From assembly GCF_033568475.1 (NCBI RefSeq), contig NC_133122.1:18284206-18348205 (forward strand): DNA of 64,000 nucleotides, written 5' to 3'. Below, in pieces: positions 10,897 to 22,196 of the stretch. Origin of the DNA: Henckelia pumila. Lineage: Eukaryota > Streptophyta > Magnoliopsida > Lamiales > Gesneriaceae. The translations under genes and the position numbers were made by a program. Positions within the stretch are counted from its first letter, which is position 1, and every line of letters begins with the position of its first letter. The notes under the pieces are model-generated. The model saw nothing but the letters and a program-made list of their open reading frames with translations, searched no databases and was not told the origin of the DNA.

Positions 10897-13800
10897 ATGA
10901 CTTCTTTCAACAGAATTCCTATGTTTTCTAAAGAAGAGTATGATGATTGGAAAATTCGCATGCAGGCACATCTTGCAGCACAGGATGATGACATGCTATA
11001 TGTCATAACAGACGGTCCTATCAAAATTATGAAGGTCAACCCAGCTCTAGCCGATGGTGCAGGACAAATGATTGAGAAACCAAGAGCTGAGTGGACCACT
11101 GAGGACAAAAAGAAGGCCAATCTTGACAATGTGGCCCGGGACATCCTATACAAAACACTGGACAAGAATATGTTCAGCAAAATCAAGTCATGTTCCACAG
11201 CAAAGGAGATTTGGGAGAAGCTCACTCAGCTGTGTGAAGGGAATGACCAGACAAAGGAAAACAAGCTCACTCTGGCCATTCAAAAATATGACAACGCCAA
11301 AATGAAGCCAGGGGAAACCATGGCTGAATTTGATGAACGGTTCAGTAGTATCATCTGTGATCTTACTGCTTTAGGTAAAACTTATACTAACCGTGAAATT
11401 GCTGTGAAGGTTATGAGAGCTCTGCCCAAAGAATGGGAGATCAAGACAGTGGCCATGAGAGAGTCAAAAGATTTGAGCAAGGTTGAACTGCATGATCTCT
11501 TTGCTGATCTCAAAGCCTACGAGTTCGAGCTCAACATGAGAACAGAAGATGAACCATCCACATCTCAACCAACCAAGGCCTTAACCTCAACCGTGATACG
11601 TCCACCGGTCGAGGAACCTCCAAAGAGATCAGCTGAGCAAATCAGCAATGAAGCCATGACACTCTTTGTCAAGAAATTTGGTAAATTTATGCGTAAAAAC
11701 AATTCTAAATTTAAAAATTATCATAAATCGGACCATACAAACGATGGTCCTACTTGTTTTAACTGTGGAAAGCCAGGCCATTTCATTGCAGACTGCACCA
11801 AGCCTAAGAACAATGATCAGAAGCAATTCTCCGAAAGAAGAAGGGGTAAGGAGGATAAAAGGACGTTTAGAAAAGGAAAAGACCAAAGGGTTCTAGTAGC
11901 AGATGAAAGCAAAAGCAAGTGGGCTGAGTCTGACTCTGACAACTCCAATACCGGAAGCTCTTCAGATGACAGCGATGATGAAAAAGTGGAATGCCTTATG
12001 GCCGACATCGAAGAAGAAGCTGAGGAGGTACTAAAAGTCCAAACGGGCGAGAAAACCACTTCTATCAAGGACACTACCTGGTATTTAGATAGCGGTTGCT
12101 CACGACACATGACAGGGAATCCAGAACTTCTAACAGAAGTGGTGTTGTGCAAAGGACCAAAGATCAGCTTTGGAGACAACTCCAAAGGTAAAACCGTGGG
12201 TAAGGGTAAGATCATCCATGGTAACTTCATTATTAAAGATGTGTTACTTGTTGACAAACTATGCTATAATTTGATAAGTATTAGTCAACTATGTGACAAT
12301 GATCATTCGGTCGAGTTTCACAAACACACGTGCCTCATAAAAAATGACAAAGGTGAGACTCTTATGACCGGTGTACGAGACCTAAACACCTACAAGGTAA
12401 ACTGGTCTTGCTCACATATTTCTTCACCCACTTGTCTTACTGCTCATCATGATAAACATTGGTTGTGGCATAAGCGGTTAAATCATCTAAATTTTAAGTC
12501 CATTTTTAACTTGAGGAAGCATGATTTGGTTTCTGGTCTGCCCGAAGGAGATTTTGTAAAAGACAAAGTTTGTCCTGCTTGTCAACTAGGAAAGCAGGTG
12601 AGAGCAACTTTTAAAAATAAAGGGTGTATGTCCTCTTCCAAATGTTTAGACTTACTTCACATGGACCTATTTGGTCCTATACCAGTAAGAAGCATAGGGG
12701 GAATGAGATATGCTCTTGTTGTTATAGATGACTTTTCTCGATTTACTTGGGTCATCTTTCTCTCTTCAAAAGATCAAACTGCACCTCACCTGATTAAGCT
12801 TTTTAAACGCTTGCAAAATGAACAATCTACTGTAATAGATAGAATCAGGAGTGATAGAGGGACTGAATTTTTAAACATCACTCTTATGACTTATCTAGAT
12901 GATCAGGGAATCAAGCATGAGTTGTCAGCTGCTAGATCCCCACAGCAAAATGGGGTGGCTGAAAGAAGGAACCGTACTTTAAAAGAAGCAGCCAGAACTA
13001 TGATTGCTGATTCAAATGTTTCTCAAAGACTTTGGGCAGAAGCAGTTAACACAGCTTGCTATACTCAAAACAGATCTATGATTAATAAACGATTTAACAA
13101 AACTCCATATGAGATCTGGAATGGCACAAAACCTGACATTTCTTATTTCAAAATTTTTGGGTGCAAATGCTTTATCCACAACAATGGCAAAAACCATTTG
13201 ACAGCCTTCGATGCCAAAGCAGACGAAGGAACTTTTATTGGTTACTCAGCCGTTAGCAGAGCTTATCGAGTGTTCAATCAAAGATCACTAACGGTCGAGG
13301 AAACCATTCATGTTGTTTTTGATGAATCTACTCTATGTACAGAACAAACTCAAGGGAGCATAAATGATCTGAGTCACAGACTGGAAAACACAAATCTACA
13401 GGAAGAGAGTGACAGTGATCTATATCCTCCAAAGAAGGATGATCCAGTTCCCTCCACCGGGTGTGATCAAACAAGGCCAGAAGTGGATCCACCGGTTGAT
13501 AACAATCCTCCAGCCAATGATGATCCAGTAAACGAGGACGTTCATCAACCAATTGATGACAACCCTTTAGGGAATTATTTTAGGTGGAACAAAGATCATC
13601 CACCTGGGTTGGTCATAGGTGACCCTTCTGCTCCTCGAAAAACACGTGGTCAAATGATTAATGAATTCTTGCATGCCGCTTTCATATCTCAGGTAGAGCC
13701 CAAGAAAATAGATGAAGCTCTATCAGATGCCAGCTGGATTGAAGCTATGCAAGAAGAGTTGAATCAATTCACCCGCAACAATGTTTGGCATCTAGTTCCT

Positions 13801-15222
13801 CGACCGAAAAATCAAAATGTGATTGGAACTAGATGGGTGTTTCGTAACAAGCTCGATGAACATGGCACTGTTGTGCGTAACAAAGCTCGACTTGTTGCTC
13901 AAGGATTCAGACAAGAAGAAGGCATAGACTTTGAGGAATCTTTCGCGCCAGTTGCAAGACTAGAAGCAATCCGCATCTTTCTTGCTTATGCAGCCTTCAA
14001 GAATTTTAAAGTTTATCAAATGGATGTGAAGTCTGCATTCCTCAATGGTCTACTTCAAGAAGAGGTGTACGTTGAACAACCACCAGGTTTTGTCAATCCT
14101 ACTCATCCTCAATATATCTATAAACTTGACAAAGCTCTCTATGGATTAAAACAAGCACCGCGTGCTTGGTATGACACTTTGCTAAAATTTTTACTGGAAC
14201 ATGATTTCCAAATTGGAACGGTCGATAAGACCCTGTTTAAATTTGTAAAAGGTGATCATGTGTTACTAGTACAAATTTATGTTGATGACATTATATTTGG
14301 GTCAACTAACCCCAAGTTGTGCTCAAAGTTCTCTAAACTGATGAAGGAGAAGTTTGAAATGAGCATGATGGGCGAGCTAAACTTCTTTCTTGGACTTCAA
14401 GTAAAGCAACTTGAAACTGGAATATTCATCAATCAGTCCAAGTATGCCAAGGAATTGGTAAAGAAGTTTGGAATGGAACAATGCTCAACTGTATCTACCC
14501 CCATGAGTACATCAATTAAGCTTGATAAAGATGAAGGGGGAATTCCGGTTGAGGTAACCATGTATCGAGGCCTTATTGGTTCACTGCTCTATTTGACTGC
14601 CAGTCGACCGGATATCATGTATTCAGTTTGTTTATGTGCTAGATTTCAAGCCGCACCTAAGCAATCTCATTTCATTGCTACCAAACGAATACTTAAATAT
14701 ATTAAAAGAACTACTAATGTGGGTCTTTGGTATCCCAAAGATTCAAATCTTAATCTTATTGGCTATTCAGATGCAGATTATGCAGGTTGTAGAATTGATC
14801 GCAAAAGTACAAGTGGCACATGTCAATTCCTTGGAGATAGACTAATTTCGTGGTCAAGTAAGAAGCAGACATCAATTGCTACCTCGACCGCCGAAGCAGA
14901 ATACCTTGCTGCTGGCAGCTGTTGTGCTCAAATACTCTGGATTCAACAGCAGCTTAATGATTATGGGATTCGGTCGAGTGAAGCTCCAATCTACTGTGAC
15001 AATACAAGTGCCATAGCCATCACTCACAATCCAGTGATGCACTCTCGAACAAAGCACATTGATGTCAGGCATCACTTTATCCGAGATCATGTCTTAAAGA
15101 AGGAAATTAGGCTGGAATACATCTCTACCGATCAGCAAGCAGCAAACATATTCACCAAGCCTCTACCGGACGCTAAGTTTTCATATTTTCGAAATATTCT
15201 TGGCTTAGTAGATTTAAGTTAG
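10897..15222 (+). CDS. Sirevirus Gag-Pol polyprotein (1441 aa)
   Basis: One uninterrupted ORF. Gag occupies roughly residues 1-385 with a CCHC zinc knuckle at about 287-300 ([14 protein letters not shown]) and a following lysine/serine-rich acidic linker. The aspartic protease site is at about 396 ([13 protein letters not shown]). The integrase has an HHCC-type zinc region (HKRLNH...CPACQLGK, about 525-565) and a DDE core ([26 protein letters not shown]; about 585-700). Reverse transcriptase covers about 970-1210 with YVDD at 1127. RNase H lies at about 1290-1400 ([22 protein letters not shown]). All catalytic motifs visible are intact. The start follows the leader and primer site by about 40 bases. 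The polyprotein would be cleaved by its own protease in cytoplasmic particles. Confidence 0.95.
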   Translation: MTSFNRIPMFSKEEYDDWKIRMQAHLAAQDDDMLYVITDGPIKIMKVNPALADGAGQMIEKPRAEWTTEDKKKANLDNVARDILYKTLDKNMFSKIKSCSTAKEIWEKLTQLCEGNDQTKENKLTLAIQKYDNAKMKPGETMAEFDERFSSIICDLTALGKTYTNREIAVKVMRALPKEWEIKTVAMRESKDLSKVELHDLFADLKAYEFELNMRTEDEPSTSQPTKALTSTVIRPPVEEPPKRSAEQISNEAMTLFVKKFGKFMRKNNSKFKNYHKSDHTNDGPTCFNCGKPGHFIADCTKPKNNDQKQFSERRRGKEDKRTFRKGKDQRVLVADESKSKWAESDSDNSNTGSSSDDSDDEKVECLMADIEEEAEEVLKVQTGEKTTSIKDTTWYLDSGCSRHMTGNPELLTEVVLCKGPKISFGDNSKGKTVGKGKIIHGNFIIKDVLLVDKLCYNLISISQLCDNDHSVEFHKHTCLIKNDKGETLMTGVRDLNTYKVNWSCSHISSPTCLTAHHDKHWLWHKRLNHLNFKSIFNLRKHDLVSGLPEGDFVKDKVCPACQLGKQVRATFKNKGCMSSSKCLDLLHMDLFGPIPVRSIGGMRYALVVIDDFSRFTWVIFLSSKDQTAPHLIKLFKRLQNEQSTVIDRIRSDRGTEFLNITLMTYLDDQGIKHELSAARSPQQNGVAERRNRTLKEAARTMIADSNVSQRLWAEAVNTACYTQNRSMINKRFNKTPYEIWNGTKPDISYFKIFGCKCFIHNNGKNHLTAFDAKADEGTFIGYSAVSRAYRVFNQRSLTVEETIHVVFDESTLCTEQTQGSINDLSHRLENTNLQEESDSDLYPPKKDDPVPSTGCDQTRPEVDPPVDNNPPANDDPVNEDVHQPIDDNPLGNYFRWNKDHPPGLVIGDPSAPRKTRGQMINEFLHAAFISQVEPKKIDEALSDASWIEAMQEELNQFTRNNVWHLVPRPKNQNVIGTRWVFRNKLDEHGTVVRNKARLVAQGFRQEEGIDFEESFAPVARLEAIRIFLAYAAFKNFKVYQMDVKSAFLNGLLQEEVYVEQPPGFVNPTHPQYIYKLDKALYGLKQAPRAWYDTLLKFLLEHDFQIGTVDKTLFKFVKGDHVLLVQIYVDDIIFGSTNPKLCSKFSKLMKEKFEMSMMGELNFFLGLQVKQLETGIFINQSKYAKELVKKFGMEQCSTVSTPMSTSIKLDKDEGGIPVEVTMYRGLIGSLLYLTASRPDIMYSVCLCARFQAAPKQSHFIATKRILKYIKRTTNVGLWYPKDSNLNLIGYSDADYAGCRIDRKSTSGTCQFLGDRLISWSSKKQTSIATSTAEAEYLAAGSCCAQILWIQQQLNDYGIRSSEAPIYCDNTSAIAITHNPVMHSRTKHIDVRHHFIRDHVLKKEIRLEYISTDQQAANIFTKPLPDAKFSYFRNILGLVDLS

Positions 15223-15586
15223 TATGCATGTGTTTAGGGGGAATGATTGTCAATATGACATTAATAGATTAGCTGTTACGTTGCCATTAATATTGGCATA
15301 TCATCCGCCTTTAACTAGTCTCTGACAGACTTCGTACTAGCAGCTTGGTGCTTTGAACCAAATGACATTAATTGGGCGCCGTGATTATGCTCTTCAAAAC
15401 TTTTTGAATTTCAAAAATACTTTTCATGACATCACCCTATGGCCCATAGGTTCCTATATATACTTCTTTACACTCGTATATCAATCTTTCACCTTTGCTA
15501 AAAACTTTCATATTGTATTAAACGCTCCATCGAATTACTCTCAAGCTTTTGCTTACTCTTTGCTCGAGTTCTTATCTATAGATATC

Positions 15587-18352
15587 ATGTCGATCCAGAA
15601 GACTTGCCTCGCCATCAACTTTGATTCCGTTGTTAAGGCAAACAACGCAGGAATAACTGAGGTCTTCACCATGCTTGAAGCCTCTGGACTGAAGAAATTT
15701 CTGGAATGCAGCGCCATCTGCGATTTGCCTGTTTTGAAGGAGTTCTTCGCAACCGCTCAAATCGAGCATGGGACTATCAGATGCTTGATCAAGACAGAGG
15801 TCTACTCCTTCAATCAGAAGTTCTTCGCTAGCACATTTGATCTGCCCTCCAGGGGTTTGACAAAATGCACGGATCTTCCAGATGGTAACTGCTCTTATTG
15901 GTTGAAGGAGTTCTCAACTACTGATGCTCCGATCAAACTGCCGGCCCAGAAGACATCTCTCAAAGCTCCATTCAGGCTACTGACTAATATCGTGGCCAAG
16001 AATCTTCTGGCCAAGGCTGGATCTTACGACAAGGTGACGCTGGAGAAATTTCAATACATGGCTTGTATTGCCTCCAAGATCAACATAAACTGGTCAGACA
16101 TTCTGTTCAATATTCTATGTGAAATGATCAGGGGGAAAGGGCAATCCGAGGGATTTGCTTTGCAAATCTGCCACATCTTGGGCGTCCTTGGAGTGGACTT
16201 TTCCAAGACTGAGCCTCTGCATCCCACCAAATGGCTCAACAAGTCTACGATTCTCAAATTCCTGAACAAGAAAGAGACTGCTGTCGACACCTTGCCCTCA
16301 ACCGCAAAGGCTATTGCTATCCCTCAACCGCTTTCAACGGTTTCGGTCGTGGCCAAACCAGTCCATACCAAAAAGTCTGCCAAGCGTCAACTAATCATCG
16401 AATCTGACTCTGAAGATGAATCACGTGAGAATGTTCCACTGATTCAAGCTTTCAGCAGGTCATCCCCTTCGGTCTCCAAAGCAGCTGTGTCATCCACGCC
16501 TGCAGGCGAGAAGAAGAGGCAGCACAAGAAGCTAAAGTCTCTTTCTGGACTTGCTCCTACCCCGCCAACGGTCGAGACTACTACCGTTGTTGCTTCTACT
16601 GCTCCTCGTCCTACAAAAGGGGTGATAATCCGGGAAGGTGCCTCATCAGCTCCTGAGGTCACTCTAGCTGATCCCAAAGACAAAGGGAAAGGTGTGATGA
16701 TCTACACACCCAAGGCTCAACCAGCAGCTACGATAGAACTCAATATGATCATCTCTCACGTACTCCGTACTGTCAAGCGTCATCTACAACGTTTTGACAG
16801 ATGGCATCACTCCCGCACTCACTTGACACTCGCTCAAATATTTCCTAAATGGAAATCTCTAAACGTCATTGAGCAGAAGATGCTTCTATTTGCTGATACT
16901 GAAGACATCGTGGAGGCTCTGGGAAGACGACATCTCATAGACTTGAAGCTTCGAGGAAGCCTGCTATCACTGCTAATTAATGAGCGTGTCAAGAATTTCA
17001 AATCCAAGAGTCCTACCGCTGCCGATGACTTTGTGATTTTGACTGGACTACAGGATAGTCTACGTCAAATCACTCAACTACTTCAGCACTTCCAAGCTCT
17101 CAACAATGTCAAAACACCAGCTTCAGCAGCCTGTTTGCAAGCTTATGTGCTGGAAGAACAAGTAATGATGAAAACCTTTCTCACTCAAGATCAGGGTGAA
17201 GAAGATGTCTATGCTCTTCCTTCTTCAGATGGGATTCTGACCGATCTCATCACTGCTGACCTCTTTCAATCATATGCTCTAAGATCGAGTGTAGCAGCAT
17301 CTTCATCGGTCGACCCCTCCTCAACCGCAGTCCAAGCAGTTACTCAACCGGAAGCAGTTGTGATTGCTCGCTCCTCTCCCGTGACGACCGCTCTCACTTC
17401 TCCCGGTCATTCACAAAATGTTTTAGAAGTGGTTGCACAAGAGACACCTGTCACCTCTGTGACAAAGGCTCCTTGCAGTAGTGAAGCAACAGTGCCCCCA
17501 ACGGAGATATCAAGCACTATTGTATCACCTGCATCTCCAGAACAGCAAGTGACTGATGCTGATCCAGCACTTCAACCGTCTCCATCTACTGAAAAGTTTA
17601 TGGAAGATCTCATTATGGATGAACCAAGTGCTGATCCTGGTACTCCACCAACCATATTGACTGCAGTCGAAACTATTATATCTCCAACTGTACCATTATT
17701 GGAAGGTCCATCGGGTAGCTCTCCAGCAAGTTCACCCGCACCACATCATCGTGAGTCTAGCCCTGTTTCACCAAGAAATGACTCAGAAGGGCAAATGATT
17801 CAGACTGATGATTCTTTAATTGAAGCCATGGCCGCAGCTCTAGATCATACCTTGATAAATCGGCTTCATGAGCTCATGCAAACGGTTAGGTCCTTCTCTC
17901 AAGACATAACAAACTCTTCCTTATCGGTCGATAATTCACGCCAGACGATGATTCGGCATTTCGAGACCGTGTCTCGAGACCTCGCTCGTCTGTCCACAGA
18001 GATCACTAATCATCATCGCACTCAAATCAACACGCTCTCTACCGTCTCCGAACAAGTTATCCGATCCGAAAATCGCCTTCATAAGCAGTTGAATGATCGG
18101 ATGGACACTATGCAAGCCACTCTACTTGCTCAAATCGATGCAAAAATAGACACTATGCAAGCCTGCCTTGGCACTCAACTCACTGAGGTCATCCTTCGGC
18201 TCAACCAAGGTGATGCCAAAAAGGGGGAAGAAGAGCAACGTAGAGCAGCAGAGGCAAGAAGACGTGAAGAAGAGTCCAGAAGAAAAGAAGAAGCCGACAG
18301 AAGAAGAAGAGAAGGCGATAGGTCAGGAGGAGCCAGTTGGTTCAAAAGATGA
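15587..18352 (+). CDS. Sirevirus envelope-like second ORF
   Basis: Downstream of gag-pol a second uninterrupted frame, open from an ATG at 15353, ends at 18352. I favour the ATG at 15587 (921 codons), because the conserved-looking domain (MSIQKTCLAINFDS...) starts there and the 78 upstream codons look like leader. Residues 1 to about 260 form a compact region with cysteines. The middle (about 260-780) is Pro/Ser/Thr-rich and low in complexity. The C-terminus has a long heptad-like stretch (about 790-880) and a charged tail of Arg/Glu repeats. This gene position, size and coiled-coil end match the envelope-like ORF of SIRE1-type Sireviruses; no convincing signal peptide or fusion segment is seen, so an envelope function is unproven. 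It may be expressed from a spliced or subgenomic RNA. Confidence 0.85.
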   Translation: MSIQKTCLAINFDSVVKANNAGITEVFTMLEASGLKKFLECSAICDLPVLKEFFATAQIEHGTIRCLIKTEVYSFNQKFFASTFDLPSRGLTKCTDLPDGNCSYWLKEFSTTDAPIKLPAQKTSLKAPFRLLTNIVAKNLLAKAGSYDKVTLEKFQYMACIASKININWSDILFNILCEMIRGKGQSEGFALQICHILGVLGVDFSKTEPLHPTKWLNKSTILKFLNKKETAVDTLPSTAKAIAIPQPLSTVSVVAKPVHTKKSAKRQLIIESDSEDESRENVPLIQAFSRSSPSVSKAAVSSTPAGEKKRQHKKLKSLSGLAPTPPTVETTTVVASTAPRPTKGVIIREGASSAPEVTLADPKDKGKGVMIYTPKAQPAATIELNMIISHVLRTVKRHLQRFDRWHHSRTHLTLAQIFPKWKSLNVIEQKMLLFADTEDIVEALGRRHLIDLKLRGSLLSLLINERVKNFKSKSPTAADDFVILTGLQDSLRQITQLLQHFQALNNVKTPASAACLQAYVLEEQVMMKTFLTQDQGEEDVYALPSSDGILTDLITADLFQSYALRSSVAASSSVDPSSTAVQAVTQPEAVVIARSSPVTTALTSPGHSQNVLEVVAQETPVTSVTKAPCSSEATVPPTEISSTIVSPASPEQQVTDADPALQPSPSTEKFMEDLIMDEPSADPGTPPTILTAVETIISPTVPLLEGPSGSSPASSPAPHHRESSPVSPRNDSEGQMIQTDDSLIEAMAAALDHTLINRLHELMQTVRSFSQDITNSSLSVDNSRQTMIRHFETVSRDLARLSTEITNHHRTQINTLSTVSEQVIRSENRLHKQLNDRMDTMQATLLAQIDAKIDTMQACLGTQLTEVILRLNQGDAKKGEEEQRRAAEARRREEESRRKEEADRRRREGDRSGGASWFKR

Positions 18353-18480
18353 ACAACTTATCTCTTCTTTACTTATCGCAGCCGCTTTCATATTGTACTT
18401 AATGAAATTCATTCTCTCAATGAAGTTCATTTTTATGCTTTCATATTGTTCTTGGAGCACTTAAGTTTTGTCATCACCAA

Positions 18481-18492
18481 AAAGGGGGAAAT
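18481..18492 (+). other. Polypurine tract of the Sirevirus
   Basis: AAAGGGGGAAAT immediately precedes the 3' LTR and would prime plus-strand DNA synthesis. It is typical of Sireviruses. Confidence 0.9.
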
Positions 18493-19912
18493 TGTTGAAT
18501 CCGATATTTTGGTGATAACAAACAACAACTCATTGTATAGGAATGTGCTGCCAACCATTGTATTTCAGGAACCTACTACAACTTCTACCGAAAGCTTGTC
18601 AACCGCCTTTGCTCTCGACCGGCTGAAGTCACAAGCCTATCAACTGGCTATCAAAACCAGCAGAGGATAAATCTATCTACCGAAAGCTTGTCAACCGCCT
18701 TTGCTCTCGACCGGCTGAAGTCACAAGCCTATCAACTGGCTATCAAAACCAGCAGAGGATAAATCTATCTACCGGAAGCTTGTCAACCGCCTTTATCTCT
18801 CGACCGGTTGAAGTCACAAGCTTATCGACTGGTTATTCAAACCAGCAGAGGACAAATATCTCTACCGGTAGAATGCCAACTGCCTATCTAGATATCTCGA
18901 GACAAGTACCTGTGACAAGATGTTCTTTGCAGGATCTTTTATTAAAAGCAGAACCGGCGTTTCAGAAGATTTGTTGACTCCTGCAAATCAAGACAACAGG
19001 TTGTACCAAAATGGCAAAAACACAGAATGACTGCAGATAAAGCATTCGACCGTTTATTCCAGTTTTGGATCCTGGAAGTTGTCTGCAGTGTACGATCCTC
19101 ATGCAGAATCATCAATGCATTTATGAGCATTAAATGTGCATTCAATGCAGCATCAGAACGTTCAAAATAAAGACGTTGATGATTGACCTATATAAAGGGA
19201 AGATTGCTCAAACAACAATATGCAGTGAGACAAGACAACGAAGAGAGACAAGCAACTCAGAAAAATTTCAATCACTTGACTAATATCAGAAGTCCTCATC
19301 TGATATACTTGAGCACACTTACAAGATCATTCATCTGCTGCTCAAATAAACTCTCGCCTACAGTTCACATATCTGATCGTCAAGGATCATCCTAGGGTTT
19401 TCAAGCCTCTCGACCGCTCTGCAGTCTGAGAAGCTCAACTCAACTATACTCAGTGTTGAAGAGACTTGAAGCTGCTCTGAAAGCTTCCACCAGTCTGATA
19501 AGAACTGAGAATCTTATCTGTGTAAATCTAGGAGTTTCGGATTAGGCATTGGATAAGTCCTAAGTCTGAAGTGGGTGTATTACAAGACGTTGTAATAACC
19601 AAAGTCTTCTAATGAATTCCTTCCTAAGTGGAAGAAGGGGAGACGTAGAAGGATTAAGCCTTCGAACTTCCATAAAATCGTGCTTTAGCATTTACTGCAA
19701 CTTATCTCACATCCTGCTCATACATTGCATTATAAACTTTGCATCACTAAAACCTTTGAACTATTTCCGCACTATTTAAGTTGTTCAAAACATTTTAGAA
19801 GTTGAGAAAACTGATTAAGTGAACTAAACCTCACTTGATCTTTCTAAAGAAGTAGAAGAAAAGTTTCAGAGTGTATTCACCCCCCCCTCTACCCTCTGAA
19901 CCGATCCCAACA
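18493..19912 (+). repeat. 3' LTR of the Sirevirus
   Basis: 1420 bp, almost identical to the 5' LTR. Differences seen by eye: C to T in the AAACYCTCGCC context, G to A in CTARTGAATTCC, and one extra C in the terminal C run. Confidence 0.95.
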
Positions 19913-21124
19913 ATTTTAATAAAGATAGGTTTTTAGGATAATTAAAATATATAAATAAGGGTTTTTAAATTCAAAATATATAACTTAAACTCTAACTAAC
20001 AATTAAAATCTGATAATAAATTTACAATCCCGAAATACATAATTAAGGGAATTTTAAAAATACTAAAAAGTCAATATTTTGGCTTATTTTGAATAAAAAT
20101 GGACTCCTAAAATTATATAAAATTAAATACTAAAAATTTTGAGATAATAAAACTCAAAATAATATTTTAGGGCTCTAAAAAGGCTCATGATATTAATTGG
20201 CTAGAAAGTTGTCATCTCGTCCGTCCACGGTCCCGTCTACGCGATAAAATAATTAAAATACTAAAAATCATAAAAATCACTAATTATGGGTTAAATGCTT
20301 AAAAATAAATTAAATCATGCACAAATAATTCACATAATTATTTAACCCATAAATCTAAAATTTAAATAATTAAATATCCTAATTATGCATGCGGATTTAC
20401 GTATTTAAAATATCGGGTGTTACAACAAGAGTTATTAATAGTCTAAAACCAATAAAAATTAATCTCTCTATTATCTTCATATATTATAATTTTCAAAAAT
20501 AAGTTTAAAAGATCTGGATTGAGAGAATATAGGTATTTGACAATCGTCATTTTGAACTACTCTCTCCTAATTATATAGTCCTACTTTTTTCACACAGATT
20601 AAAAAAAATCATTGGAAAAACAAATTTTATACAAACTTCTTATTTTATCCCTATTTAATGTATTAAAAAATAACTGTACAATTTTAAAGATGCAGTTAAT
20701 AAGAATATATTAATAAAATAATGTAAAAAAAATCGTTCTTGACGAGTTCTTGGAGTGTGGTTCGAGAAGTTGCATCTTTTGAGGCTTTGATGTGTTATTG
20801 AGGTTTTTATGAATGTTTTATTTAAACTTTAAAGCATGAGAAGTATAAATTTTTAATTCTATGTCTTGAGGTTGCGTAGAGAAAAATCTTTGAACTTGAG
20901 TTGTTTTGATCGAAGGCTTGTAAAGTTTTGATCTAATCATTTTCAAATCTTGAAGTTTTTCAAGTTTCAATCAAAAATTTCAATTATGTAGTTGATTTAT
21001 GTCAAAAAAGATGTACAAGGATCGAAGAGAGCAAAATAGGGTGCTAGAGTCGTAGCAGCAGCGCCGCAGAATGGGTGATGTTGTATGTGACTTTGTGATG
21101 ACAATACAAGACGGAAATATCGAG

Positions 21125-21685
21125 TAGGGGTTTGGGGTTTTTTGGTTCAGGTCGAATCGGGTTGACCCGTAAGCTAACCCGAAAAAACTAATCGGGTTAT
21201 GATTGGGTTGTTGACCCGAGATGACCCGAATAATTTAATATTATTATTTTTATATAAACATAAGAAATATTTGCTACATTTTTATACATTGTATGTTTGA
21301 AATTTTTTATTGTGTATTAATATAATAGATTTTAGTCATTTAATCTTTCTTTTGTACTATTTTTATTTTTTTAGTAAGTATACTTTAAATATTCTACAAC
21401 TTTCGAATTTAAATTATATATAAGCTTATATTTATTATTATGTGATTAAATTAAATATTATTATTATTGTGTGTTTTGAATTTTTATTTAATTATTTTGT
21501 TAAAAATTAAAAAATAATAATAAAATTGTGTTGATCGGGTTAGTCGGGGTTAGCCAAGTTCGGGTTTGGGTTGGCTATTTTCAGGTTGGTTCGGGTTCGA
21601 GTCGGGTTCGGTTGAGAAATTTTTAAAAATTATTTTCGTCAACCAGATCCAGACTTACCCGACTCACCCGAAAATGACACCCCTA
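21125..21685. mobile_element. MITE-like element rich in GGGTTGACCCG (copy A)
   Basis: Non-coding sequence running from TAGGGGTTTGGGG to ACACCCCTA, with GGGTTGACCCG/CGGGTT blocks at both ends and an AT-rich core. Only TAGGGGT is shared by the two ends, and no 8-bp target duplication was found, so its left boundary is uncertain. A related copy, interrupted by a copia element, lies at 40305-46999, which supports its being a mobile family. Confidence 0.45.
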
Positions 21686-21714
21686 GTGGATAATCTTTCC
21701 AAAATTTATGCTTA

Positions 21715-21850
21715 TAAGAATAAGAGGACGGTCACCCTGGGATGAGCTCCGGGGATGATCTTTCTGACATAGGTGCTCAAGAGAATGTGGAAACGACACC
21801 CCTGTGATGAGCTCCGGGATAACCTTTTCAAAATAGGTGCTCATAACGAC
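21715..21850. repeat. Degenerate tandem duplication, period about 65-70 bp
   Basis: The block GATGAGCTCCGGGATAAC...AGGTGCTCA occurs twice in tandem (near 21741 and 21808), with a more degenerate copy just upstream (near 21690). No coding content. Confidence 0.6.
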
Positions 21851-22196
21851 GGTTGTCACAAATATACATATCTAATTACTCTTAGCCTCACTACTTGAAT
21901 GATGTAGGTAATGACGATGTTATTAATGTGTTTGGAGTCCAACCTGAAGAGAAGCAGACGATCGGGTTGACGAGCACATGAGCACCATGGTTTATGAACA
22001 GTTTAATTGTACACGATTGTTTTTGTTTTGAGGAAAGAAAAATAAGTTTTATTTTATGATTTTCAAAGTACTTAGGTTTTAAATAGATTCATTCGGTGGT
22101 GATGCACAATTACTCTTTTTTATTTTTATTGAAACTCAATTACTCTTTTATGAAAGATTTTTATTCCACAAATTATTAAAGCATGTATCTTTACTA

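Larger units (their letters stand above)
9425..19912 (+). mobile_element. Full-length Ty1/copia Sirevirus retrotransposon
   Basis: Complete element: LTR (9425-10843), initiator-Met primer site, gag-pol ORF, long second ORF, polypurine tract, LTR (18493-19912). The target duplication ATTTT (9420-9424 and 19913-19917) is perfect. By eye the LTRs differ by two substitutions and one C-run indel over about 1420 bp, so insertion was very recent. The CACCCCCCCTCTACCC end of the LTR, the AAAGGGGGAAATTG tract, the single gag-pol ORF and the extra downstream ORF are hallmarks of the Sirevirus/SIRE lineage. Both ORFs are uninterrupted, so the copy may be autonomous. It sits inside the solo LTR. Confidence 0.93.
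7275..20424 (-). mobile_element. Solo LTR of a Ty3/gypsy Tekay-like family, split by a nested Sirevirus
   Basis: In antisense, the sequence begins TGAAACGACCC at 7275 and ends GGGTGTTACA at 20424. These are the reverse complements of the ends of the LTR that flanks the full-length element at 47591-57373, and the similarity continues through the interior (TGGGCC-rich part, GC-rich block at 8600-9000). Without the nested insert (9425-19917 including one target repeat) the LTR is about 2.66 kb. No internal retrotransposon sequence adjoins it, and the flanks ACGAG (7270-7274) and ACAAG (20425-20429) form a near-perfect 5-bp target duplication. It is therefore a solo LTR left by LTR-LTR recombination. 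Confidence 0.85.
20425..22196. other. Intergenic with MITE-like and tandem repeats, no gene
   Basis: This is the right flank of the solo LTR. It contains the MITE-like element at 21125-21685 and a short duplication at 21715-21850, described separately. Nothing else is recognised; the rest is AT-rich. Confidence 0.4.

Noticed and set aside
21117..21693. 8-bp target duplication for the MITE-like element at 21125
   Set aside because: The flanks ATATCGAG and GTGGATAA do not match, so hAT membership was not claimed for this copy.
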